64,000 bases of DNA from Metapseudomonas otitidis (GTDB lineage: Bacteria > Pseudomonadota > Gammaproteobacteria > Pseudomonadales > Pseudomonadaceae). The stretch spans positions 124,001 through 188,000 of the forward strand of contig NZ_FOJP01000014.1 of the NCBI RefSeq assembly GCF_900111835.1, given 5' to 3'. Below the pieces are notes generated by a model. The model was given only the letters and a program-made list of their open reading frames with translations, had not been told where the DNA came from and did no database searches. Shown here in pieces: positions 25,973 to 33,397 of the stretch. The position numbers and the translations under genes are program-made. How positions within the stretch are numbered: the first letter of the stretch is position 1; each line of letters starts with the position of its first letter.

Positions 25973-26980
25973 TCAGACCTGCGGCAGGTGCTTGGTCACG
26001 CAGTGGATGCCGCCGCCCCCGGCAGCGATCGGGTCGATGTTCAACTGCTCCACCACCCGCCCCGGGTAGAGCCGGGTCAGCAGCGACTTGCAGTAGGCGT
26101 CCGCCGCCGCATCGCCGAACTGCGGGGCGATCACCGCGCCGTTGAGCAGCAGGAAGTTGATGTAGCCGGGGGCGAAGTCCGGGTTGCCCTGGGTGTACAC
26201 ATTGCTGCGCACCTTCAGCGGCGGCGGCAGCGTGTGCACCACCAGGCGACGGCCATCGGCGTCGGTGGCCGCCTTGAGGATCTCCAGGTGGCGGCGGGTC
26301 ACCGCGTAGTCGTAGGACTTGGGGTCGTTGTCCAGGTTGGCGATGACCACGCCCGGCTCCACGAAGCGCGCGTAGAAGTCCACGTGGGCGTCGGTGATGT
26401 CCTTGTCCTTGATGCCGGGCAGCCAGATGATCTTGCGCAGCCCGAGGTTGGCCTTCAGCTCCGCCTCGATCTGTGCCTTGCCCAGCCCCGGGTTGCGGTT
26501 GCCGTTGATCCAGCAGCTCTCGGTGAGGATCGCCGTGCCGGCGCCGTCCACTTCGATACCGCCGCCCTCGCCCACCAGCGCGCTGCGCAGGTAGTTGGCT
26601 TCCATCTCCTCGCTGAGGAGGTCGGCGACGCGGGTGTCGTTGCCGGCCGCCTGCTTGCGCCCCCAGCCGTTGAAGTTGAAGTCCACCAGCCCCAGGCCGC
26701 CGGGGCGGTGCAACACGGTGACCGGCTGGTACTTGGCAATGGTGCGGGCCAGCTTGCCCAGGGTGGCGTTCACCGCGCCGGCCCAGTCCTCCCAGATGGC
26801 GGAGGATGCGGCGTAGGCGATGATCACCCGCTCCTGGCGGTGGTGCTCGCCGGGCATGTACCAGCTGGCGGCCAGCGCCGCCGGCACCCGCGCCGCACCG
26901 AACCCCAGGCCCAGGGTGGCCGCGGCACCGAGCCCGCTGGCCACCATCATGTGTTTCATGAAATCGCGTCGTGTCGTCAT
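25973..26980 (-). CDS. Tat-exported agmatine/peptidylarginine deiminase family protein
   Basis: A 335-residue guanidino-group hydrolase of the PPAD/agmatine deiminase family. The N terminus TTRRDFMKHM is a twin-arginine signal, so the folded enzyme should be periplasmic. Catalytic positions are present: Glu/Asp in GGIEVDG, His in DAHVDFYARF and Cys in GGIHCVT near the C terminus. It would convert agmatine (or another guanidino compound) to a ureido product outside the cytoplasm. The ATG at 26980 was chosen because the Tat signal begins there. Last gene of a four-gene operon that also encodes a cytoplasmic agmatine deiminase, an odd duplication. Confidence 0.87.
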   Translation of the reverse strand: MTTRRDFMKHMMVASGLGAAATLGLGFGAARVPAALAASWYMPGEHHRQERVIIAYAASSAIWEDWAGAVNATLGKLARTIAKYQPVTVLHRPGGLGLVDFNFNGWGRKQAAGNDTRVADLLSEEMEANYLRSALVGEGGGIEVDGAGTAILTESCWINGNRNPGLGKAQIEAELKANLGLRKIIWLPGIKDKDITDAHVDFYARFVEPGVVIANLDNDPKSYDYAVTRRHLEILKAATDADGRRLVVHTLPPPLKVRSNVYTQGNPDFAPGYINFLLLNGAVIAPQFGDAAADAYCKSLLTRLYPGRVVEQLNIDPIAAGGGGIHCVTKHLPQV

Positions 26981-27005
26981 TGCACGTGCTCCGTTCAACA
27001 GGCGG

Positions 27006-28097
27006 TCACTGGGACCGGGCGGTCTTGAAGGTGGTCCAGGCACGCATCCGCGCGCGCATGTCCCGCTGGGGGATGTCCTTGCCGGGAATCAGCCGCTCGT
27101 AGGTGGCCGCGTCGACGTAGATGTCCGGGTTGTTGCGCATGTCCTCGGCCACCAGGGGCCGCGCCGCCGCGCTGGAGGTCGGGTAGCCGGTGGCGTTGCT
27201 GATGGCCGCCATGCGCTCGGGACGCATGAGGAAGTTGATCAGCGCGTAGGCGTACTCCGGGTGCACGGCGTCGGCGGGAATGGCCATGGTGTCCATCCAC
27301 ACCGTGGTGCCTTCGCGGGGCACCCGGTACTGGAAGCGCACGGCCTTGCCGGCTTCGTCGGCGCTGCGCTGGGCCTGGGTCATGTCGCCGCTGTAGCCGA
27401 GGGACAGGCAGATGTCACCGTTGACCAGCTGGGTGACCGGCTGCGACTGGAACTTGCGGATGTAGGGCTTGATGCCCTTGAGCAGCGCCACGGCCTCGGC
27501 CAGGTCCTCCGGCCGGGCGCTGCGCGGGTCATGCCCCAGGTAGTTGAGCACCACCGCCAGCACCTCGTCGGGGGAGTCGATGAGGGAGATGCCGCAATCG
27601 GCGAAGCGCGCGGCCAGCTCGGGCTTGAACAGCATGTCCAGGCTGTTGACCGGTGCACCGGGCAGGCGCGCGTCGATCTGCGCCTGGTTGTAGGTGAGGC
27701 CGATGGTGCCCCAGGTGTAGGGCACGGTGGCGTGGCGCGAGTATGGGTAGCGGGTCTGCAACGTCTTCAGGCCGGGCTCGATCTCGTCCAGGTGCTCCAG
27801 CCTGGCCGGGTCCAGCGGCTGCAGCGCACCGGCACGCATCAGCCGCTCGGCCACGGTGTCGCCGGGGAAGATCAGGTCGTAGCCGCTGTGGCCGGACATC
27901 ATCTTGGCTTCCAGCGTCTCGCTGCTGTCCATCACGTCGTAGATGACGCGGATGCCGGTCTCGCGGGTGAAGGCCTCCAGGGTGTCGGGGGCGAAGTAGT
28001 CCGCCCAGTTGTAGAGGCGCAGCAGCTTCTCCTCGGCGTGCGCGCTGCCCAGGCCGAGCCCGATGGCCAGGACCAGCAGGGATCTGCCCATGTTCAT
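27006..28097 (-). CDS. Polyamine-type periplasmic binding protein (SpuD/PotF family)
   Basis: A 363-residue ABC-type solute-binding protein. A signal peptide ends SAHA at about residue 21. The family start LRLYNWADYF and the ligand-pocket blocks (SSETLEAKMM, YDLIFPGD, WMDTMAIP) match putrescine/spermidine binders. No permease or ATPase gene is adjacent. GGAGG precedes the ATG, and its start overlaps the N-carbamoylputrescine amidase stop (ATGA). With a Tat-exported deiminase next to it, its ligand may be agmatine, N-carbamoylputrescine or putrescine. Confidence 0.9.
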   Translation of the reverse strand: MNMGRSLLVLAIGLGLGSAHAEEKLLRLYNWADYFAPDTLEAFTRETGIRVIYDVMDSSETLEAKMMSGHSGYDLIFPGDTVAERLMRAGALQPLDPARLEHLDEIEPGLKTLQTRYPYSRHATVPYTWGTIGLTYNQAQIDARLPGAPVNSLDMLFKPELAARFADCGISLIDSPDEVLAVVLNYLGHDPRSARPEDLAEAVALLKGIKPYIRKFQSQPVTQLVNGDICLSLGYSGDMTQAQRSADEAGKAVRFQYRVPREGTTVWMDTMAIPADAVHPEYAYALINFLMRPERMAAISNATGYPTSSAAARPLVAEDMRNNPDIYVDAATYERLIPGKDIPQRDMRARMRAWTTFKTARSQ

Positions 28098-29008
28098 CGG
28101 CCGGCCTCCGTGGGGTGCCAGTGGCAGTGGGTGTGACGCCCGTCCAGGCCCAGCAGCGGACGGTACATCTCCGGCCGGCGGTCGCGGTAGACGCCCCAGG
28201 TGAGGCGCTCCTCGGCCATGGCCGGGAGGTCCAGCGCCTGCACCCACACGCCTTCGGATTCACGGTCCGCCTCGGCCAGCAGGCGGCCCTTGTGGTCGGT
28301 GATGAAGGACGAGCCGTAGAACCGCATGCGCAGGTCGGCGTCGCTGCCGGCCACTTCCTCGCCGACGCGGTTGGCGGCGATCACCGGGAGGATGTTGGCG
28401 GCCGCGTGGCCACGCTGGGTCAGCTGCCAGTGGTCGCGGGAGTCCAGCCCGGCCGCCTCCGGCTCGGAGCCGATGGCCGTGGGGAACAGCAGCACCTCGG
28501 CGCCCATCAGCGCCAGGCAGCGCGCGGTCTCGGGGAACCACTGGTCCCAGCAGATGCCGGTGCCGATGCGCCCATGGGCGGTATCCCAGACGCGGAAGCC
28601 GGTGTCGCCGGGGCTGAAGTACTCCTTCTCCTGGTAGCCGATGGCGTTGGGGATATGGGTCTTGCGGTAGACGCCCAGCAGGCGGCCGTCGGCATCGGCC
28701 ACGCTGAGGGCGTTGAAGTAGGCGTTGCCGGCCCGCTCGAACCAGCTCAGCGGCAGCACCACGCCCAGCTCCCGGGCAAGATCGGCGAAGCGCGCGAGGA
28801 TCGGGCTGCGTCCGTATTCCTGGGCCAGGGCCAGGTGGCGGTGGTCCTGCTCGATGCAGAAGTACGGGGTGGCGAACAGCTCCTGCAGCAGGATCAGCCG
28901 GGCACCCTGGGCGGCCGCTTCGCGCACCAGCGCTTCGGCCCGGTCCAGGTTGCGCGCCAGGTCCCAGCTGCAGGCGAACTGGGTGGTGGCGACGGTGAGA
29001 AGGCTCAT
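28094..29008 (-). CDS. aguB: N-carbamoylputrescine amidase
   Basis: A 304-residue nitrilase-superfamily enzyme that hydrolyses N-carbamoylputrescine to putrescine, CO2 and ammonia, the second step of the agmatine deiminase pathway. The Glu-Lys-Cys triad is visible in LLQELFATPYF, YRKTHIP and TGICWDQWFPE. Length and motifs match AguB closely. GGAGGG precedes the ATG at 29008. The gene starts 4 bases after the agmatine deiminase stop and overlaps the binding-protein start by 4 bases, so the genes are translationally coupled. Confidence 0.93.
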   Translation of the reverse strand: MSLLTVATTQFACSWDLARNLDRAEALVREAAAQGARLILLQELFATPYFCIEQDHRHLALAQEYGRSPILARFADLARELGVVLPLSWFERAGNAYFNALSVADADGRLLGVYRKTHIPNAIGYQEKEYFSPGDTGFRVWDTAHGRIGTGICWDQWFPETARCLALMGAEVLLFPTAIGSEPEAAGLDSRDHWQLTQRGHAAANILPVIAANRVGEEVAGSDADLRMRFYGSSFITDHKGRLLAEADRESEGVWVQALDLPAMAEERLTWGVYRDRRPEMYRPLLGLDGRHTHCHWHPTEAGR

Positions 29009-29012
29009 CGGC

Positions 29013-30062
29013 TCAACCCTCCAGCGGCCAGGCCGGCTGCTGCTGGGTGATGCAGTGCACCCCGCCGCCGCCATGGGCCAGGTGGTTGATGCGCACCGGC
29101 ACCACTTCGCGGCCGGGGAACGCCAGGCGCAGCGTGGCAGCCGCTTCGTCGTCCGCAGCAATGCCGTAGGCCGGCATGATGATGGCGCCGTTGGCGATGT
29201 AGAAGTTGGTGTAGGAGGCGCAGAACACCTCGGCCTCGGTGTCCACCGCGTCGGTGGCCTCGAAAAGCTCCAGCATCTCGAAACGACGGCCCCGGGCATC
29301 GGTGGCCAGCTCCAGTGCACGGCGGTTCTCCCGCACCACGTCGGCGTACACCGAGCCGCTGTCGCGGGTGGCGTCCACCAGCAGCGCGCCGGGCCTGGCG
29401 AAGGCACAGACGCCGTCCACGTGGCCGTCGGTCATGTCGCCGGTGACGTGGTCCGGGTCGCCCGGCAGCCAGATGGTCTTGCGCACCCCCAGCAGGCGGG
29501 CGAACAGCGCCTCCATCTCGGCCTTGCTCACGCCGGGGTTGCGGTTGGCGTTGAGCAGCACCGACTCGGTGGTGATCAGCGTGCCCTGCCCGTCCACATG
29601 GATCGCACCGCCTTCGTTCACCAGCGGCGCATGGAGGCAGTACAGGCCCAGGTCCGCCAGGATGCGCGCCCCCAGGGTGGCGTCCAGGCCGTGGGCCGAC
29701 TTGCCGCCCCAGGCATTGAAGCGCCAGCTGACGCCGGCGGCGCCCAGGCGCGGGTGCAGCACGAAGCTCGGGCCGGAATCGCGGCACCAGCTGTCGTCGA
29801 TGGCCATCACCACCAGCTCCACATTCGGCCCGCACAAGGCCCGCGCCCGCTCCACGGCGGACGGGTCCACCACCAGCTTCACCGGTTCGAAGCGGGCAAT
29901 GGCGTTGGCCACCCGGGCGAAGTCGCCCTGGACGTCCGCCAGGGTCACGCCCCAGCCGTGCTCCCAGAGCGCCTGGTTGTGGGGAAACGCCATCCAGGTG
30001 GCGGCGTGGGGCGCCCATTCCGCCGGCATGAACCAGCCGTCACGTGCATCGTCGATTTGCAT
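29013..30062 (-). CDS. aguA: Agmatine deiminase (cytoplasmic)
   Basis: A 349-residue enzyme converting agmatine to N-carbamoylputrescine and ammonia. It has WCRDSGPSF, NEGGAIHVDG, DGHVDGVC and the C-terminal GGGGVHCITQQ with the nucleophilic Cys. There is no signal peptide, unlike the second copy at 25973. First gene of the minus-strand operon, 134 bp from a divergent LysR gene. GAAGG lies upstream of the ATG at 30062. In P. aeruginosa aguBA is governed by a TetR protein (AguR); here a LysR protein sits in that place. Confidence 0.92.
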   Translation of the reverse strand: MQIDDARDGWFMPAEWAPHAATWMAFPHNQALWEHGWGVTLADVQGDFARVANAIARFEPVKLVVDPSAVERARALCGPNVELVVMAIDDSWCRDSGPSFVLHPRLGAAGVSWRFNAWGGKSAHGLDATLGARILADLGLYCLHAPLVNEGGAIHVDGQGTLITTESVLLNANRNPGVSKAEMEALFARLLGVRKTIWLPGDPDHVTGDMTDGHVDGVCAFARPGALLVDATRDSGSVYADVVRENRRALELATDARGRRFEMLELFEATDAVDTEAEVFCASYTNFYIANGAIIMPAYGIAADDEAAATLRLAFPGREVVPVRINHLAHGGGGVHCITQQQPAWPLEG

Positions 30063-30090
30063 ACAAAGTGCCTTCAGTTAAAGATTTGTT

Positions 30091-30117
30091 ATCACTGAAA
30101 ACCGTGGCCGCGGTGAT
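30091..30117. promoter_or_regulatory. Candidate LysR operator in the agmatine intergenic region
   Basis: ATCACTG at 30091-30097 and CGGTGAT at 30111-30117 form a dyad (6 of 7 positions). A second dyad GGCCCGA/TCGGGCC lies at 30131-30148. Both are between divergent aguA and lysR, where an activator would bind. Confidence 0.4.
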
Positions 30118-30196
30118 GGGCTGCATGCTAGGCCCGATGATTCGGGCCAACAAACGATGCTTTTTCCGTATTTCTGATTAGACAGGCTTATCAATC

Positions 30197-31072
30197 ATGC
30201 TCAAGCACTGGCCTCCCCTGAACGCCCTGCGGGGTTTCGAAGCCGCCGCACGGCTGGGCAGCTTCCACAAGGCGGCGGATGAGTTGCACCTGACCCAGTC
30301 GGCCATCAGCCAGCAGATCCGCAGCCTGGAAAGCTACCTGGAGCAGCCGCTGTTCTTCCGCAACGGGCGCAGCGTGGCCCTCACCGACGCCGGCCTGGAC
30401 CTGCTCAGCACCACCCAGTCGATGCTTCAGCAACTGGCCGTGGGCATCCGCCGACTGGACCAGTACCGCAAGCCCAACCAGCTGGTGGTGAACACCACGC
30501 CGGCCTTCGCCCGCCATTGGCTGGTACCGAACCTGGCGGACTTCCACCGGCACCACCCCGAGGTGGACCTCTGGCTGCTGACCACCGACGAAACCCCGAA
30601 CATGGCCACCCAGACCATCGACATCGCCGTGCGCGACGACCTCAGCGCCCAGGCCGAGTGCAGCTTCCGCGTACTGCTGGAAGACCGCTTGCAGCCGGCC
30701 TGCCACCCGGAGCTGCTGGCCACGCCCAGTGCAGCACGCACCACCCTGCACGGCGAACGGGAAATGGATTGGAGTCACTGGCAGGTACAAGGCGGTGAGG
30801 ATGTGGGGCAACAGAGCCAGGGCCTGAACTTCTCCGACCCTGGCCTGCTGCTGGACGCGGCCAGCCAGGGCCTGGGCATTGCCCTGGTGAGCCGGCTGCT
30901 GTCGGCCCGGGTGCGCGAACAGGGCCTGCTGGTGGCGCTGTCGGCGCGTGAGGTCCGCGGCCCGAACTGGAGCTGGCTGGTGCACCGCGACAGCGAGGGC
31001 GATGCCCTCACCCGCAGCTTCTGCGACTGGCTGCTGGCGCGCCTGGAGGCAGCGGCCGGCGTCGCGGATTGA
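30197..31072 (+). CDS. LysR family regulator, likely of the agmatine operon
   Basis: A 291-residue regulator of the GcvA/AmpR-like group. Winged helix at residues about 6-65 (GSFHKAADELHLTQSAISQQ) and a type 2 periplasmic-binding-like effector domain after residue 90. It is divergent from the agmatine operon with dyads in between, so it is the natural candidate activator, perhaps sensing agmatine or N-carbamoylputrescine. It converges with a lipoprotein gene behind a shared hairpin. Confidence 0.9.
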   Translation: MLKHWPPLNALRGFEAAARLGSFHKAADELHLTQSAISQQIRSLESYLEQPLFFRNGRSVALTDAGLDLLSTTQSMLQQLAVGIRRLDQYRKPNQLVVNTTPAFARHWLVPNLADFHRHHPEVDLWLLTTDETPNMATQTIDIAVRDDLSAQAECSFRVLLEDRLQPACHPELLATPSAARTTLHGEREMDWSHWQVQGGEDVGQQSQGLNFSDPGLLLDAASQGLGIALVSRLLSARVREQGLLVALSAREVRGPNWSWLVHRDSEGDALTRSFCDWLLARLEAAAGVAD

Positions 31073-31083
31073 GGTATCGAGCA

Positions 31084-31114
31084 GCCTGCCGGCCCCGCTG
31101 GGAAACCGGCAGGC
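31084..31114. terminator. Bidirectional hairpin between convergent genes
   Basis: GCCTGCCGG (31084-31092) pairs with CCGGCAGGC (31106-31114) around a 13-base loop, between the lysR and DUF3313 stops. T-tracts are poor on both sides. Confidence 0.6.
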
Positions 31115-31122
31115 ATACAGCC

Positions 31123-31803
31123 TTACGGCGCGGCCTTGGCCGTCTGGAACTGCAGGGCGTCGCGGGTGAGCTGGTCGACCACCGGGGCCAGATCGGCGGC
31201 GGTGACCTTCTGCCGGTCGTTGCTCAGGGTCTTGCCGAAGCCCTTGCGCACCACCCGCAGCACCGACTTGCCGGTGGTGTTCTCCACCAGCTCACCTTCC
31301 AGGTAAAGCTCGGTGTTCTGGTCGCGCTCGCCGGTGGCGGCCATGGCGCCGCCCAGCACCAGGGCGATCGGCAGCACCTCGTAGGGTCGCAGGCCCTGGT
31401 TCGCGGCGGCGACGCCGGTGATGGCGCCACGGAACACCAGAGTGCGCGGGCCAGCCTGCTCGGGGCGGACCAGGCGCAGGCGCTGCCCCAGGACGGCGGC
31501 CATCTGCTGGTTGGCACGGGCCAGCACGGCATCCAGGGTGGCCTGGTCGATGCGGGCATCGGGCTTGGGTTGCGGGTAGAAGCCCAGCGGTTGCAGCACC
31601 AGGCTGTCGTAGCGGGACAGGTCGAAGCCGGGGTCCACCCAGCGCATCACCGGCACACCGGAGGCGGAGCGGGTCGGTTCAAGGCCTTCGTAGCTGGAGA
31701 GGAAGCCGGAATACTGGTCCTGGCTCACGGTCTTGCTGGTGCAGCCACCGAGGGCGACACCCACGGCGAGGACAACGGGGAGCAGCGTGCGGATCGGGTT
31801 CAT
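31123..31803 (-). CDS. DUF3313 family lipoprotein
   Basis: A 226-residue predicted lipoprotein. A lipobox LGGC puts the lipidated Cys at residue 21, with no Asp at +2, so outer-membrane sorting is likely. The body (YSGFLSSYEGLEPT, RYDSLVLQPL, FRGAITGV, YLEGELVENTTG) matches DUF3313, a family without assigned function. It stands alone between two convergent or tandem units. Confidence 0.82.
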   Translation of the reverse strand: MNPIRTLLPVVLAVGVALGGCTSKTVSQDQYSGFLSSYEGLEPTRSASGVPVMRWVDPGFDLSRYDSLVLQPLGFYPQPKPDARIDQATLDAVLARANQQMAAVLGQRLRLVRPEQAGPRTLVFRGAITGVAAANQGLRPYEVLPIALVLGGAMAATGERDQNTELYLEGELVENTTGKSVLRVVRKGFGKTLSNDRQKVTAADLAPVVDQLTRDALQFQTAKAAP

Positions 31804-31918
31804 GCGGGTGTTCCTCCAGGGGTGAAATCATCGTTCTCGGGGCGTACGGATGCCGGCACCCTTGCCATGGCCGGGCCCCAAATCGTTGAAACCTGCGTCA
31901 AGAACAGCCGGGAACCGG

Positions 31919-32572
31919 CTACAGCTCCCGGAAAATCGAATCCGCTGCGGGCTCGGGCTCACCGAAGTCGATCCCACTGGCCTGTTCGGCCAGCTGCGGC
32001 TCCAACCCCAGCGCCAGGAGAATGCTTCTGGCCAGCGCCCGGATGTAGGCCTCGTCGATCTCCCGCTGCAGCAACGTGCCAAAGGTGCAGAGCACCGGAC
32101 CGAGCACCAGGTCGATCGCCAGCGACGTCTCCTGCACCGTGAACAACCCCTGCTCGCGACCGCTGAGCACTTCGCGCCCGATCACCGCCATGGCACTGCC
32201 ACCGGCGAACACCGCCTGGGCACCACCCTTGGCGAGGAACGCGGCAATGACCGGGTAGCGCCGCGCCAGCTTCACGCACAAGGTCACGCCACAGGCCACG
32301 CGCACAGCCGGGTTGTCGTGGCGGAGCACGATCGGGTCGACCGAGCCGATGATCTCCACGCTCACCTCTGCCGCCACCGCCAGGAACAGCTCCCGCTCCG
32401 AGCGGAAGTGGTTGTAGAAAGTGCCTCTCGACAGCTCCGCCTGGCGGATCACCAGGTCGATGATCGGCTCGTCGATGCCCCGCTCCGCCAGCAGGCGGAA
32501 CGCCGTGATGACCAACTTGCGACGGGTACGCTGGCGGCGCTCGGCGCCCACCTTGGTGCGGTGATCAGGCAC
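31919..32572 (-). CDS. TetR family regulator of the sulfatase operon
   Basis: A 217-residue repressor-type regulator. The helix-turn-helix lies at about residues 18-62 (IRQAELSRGTFYNHF as the recognition part); the rest is a helical ligand domain. The start is GTG at 32572 with AGGTGG upstream, since an in-frame stop lies just before it. A TAGGAGG further upstream drives a 7-codon ORF (32588-32565) that overlaps the GTG in another frame, perhaps coupling translation. It follows the outer-membrane protein gene by 25 bases and likely closes the sulfatase operon. Confidence 0.85.
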   Translation of the reverse strand: MPDHRTKVGAERRQRTRRKLVITAFRLLAERGIDEPIIDLVIRQAELSRGTFYNHFRSERELFLAVAAEVSVEIIGSVDPIVLRHDNPAVRVACGVTLCVKLARRYPVIAAFLAKGGAQAVFAGGSAMAVIGREVLSGREQGLFTVQETSLAIDLVLGPVLCTFGTLLQREIDEAYIRALARSILLALGLEPQLAEQASGIDFGEPEPAADSIFREL

Positions 32573-32597
32573 GTGCCACCTGATGCATCAAAGCCTC

Positions 32598-33380
32598 CTA
32601 GAAGTGATAGGACATCCCGAGGTAGGGGCCCTCGTTCTCCATGTCGTAGACGAAATCGCCCTTGTCGTAGTCGACCTTCATGTAGCGGAACCCCATTTCC
32701 GCCTCGAACTGGTCGCTCAGCATCCAGGACAGCCCCAGCGATGCCTGGGTGGTGAGGTCCGACCCGAGCCCGAACCCGCCGACATCGCCACTGGCCACCA
32801 CCGCCACCTCGCGGGTGAGCGGAACGCGCCCGCGCAGACCGATGAAGGGCTCGACCCAGTCGACGCTCTGGGTGTGGTCCAGCTCGGCCGTGGCACCGAA
32901 GACCGAGGCATCCAGGTCGAGGGACGCCTTGATGCGGTTGTAGCGAATGCCGACGAAGCCGTCCGAAACGACTGGCGAGTCTAGCCATCTGTAGGCCAGC
33001 GCACTAGAGAGCATCAGCTGGCTGGTGGTCATGTCGGCATCCACCCTGGCGCGCCCGCCGGGTGAGGCGACGCCTACCGAGTCGGAGGTCTTCATGTACA
33101 GGCTGTCGACGAGGATGCCCCAGCGCCCCTTCTGGAACTCCATGGCCCCCATGAAGCCGGCATCCAGGGTGTTGAGGATGTCGTAGAAGCTCATGTCCAC
33201 CTGGGCCTCGGGCAGGTCGCGGATCCGGGTGCTGCCGTGCATGCGGGTGGCCCAGAGATAGGGGTTGATCTTCACCGCCCAGGCATCGGGATCGGCGCGG
33301 TCGGCCGCCTGGGTGGGAACGCTGGTGATCGCGCCACCCAGCAGCAGGGTGGCGAGGGCGAAAACATGGCGTGCGTCCAT
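32598..33380 (-). CDS. Outer-membrane beta-barrel protein
   Basis: A 260-residue protein with a signal peptide (cleaved near residue 25, TQAAD) followed by alternating strands and a C-terminal SYHF, a typical barrel end. The layout resembles small outer-membrane proteins of the OmpW/OmpA-barrel size, but I cannot name the family. AGGAG precedes the ATG at 33380. It lies 17 bases downstream of the sulfatase gene, suggesting a role in taking up the sulfated substrate or its product. Confidence 0.75.
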   Translation of the reverse strand: MDARHVFALATLLLGGAITSVPTQAADRADPDAWAVKINPYLWATRMHGSTRIRDLPEAQVDMSFYDILNTLDAGFMGAMEFQKGRWGILVDSLYMKTSDSVGVASPGGRARVDADMTTSQLMLSSALAYRWLDSPVVSDGFVGIRYNRIKASLDLDASVFGATAELDHTQSVDWVEPFIGLRGRVPLTREVAVVASGDVGGFGLGSDLTTQASLGLSWMLSDQFEAEMGFRYMKVDYDKGDFVYDMENEGPYLGMSYHF

Positions 33381-33397
33381 CTGCAGGCTCCTGGCGG

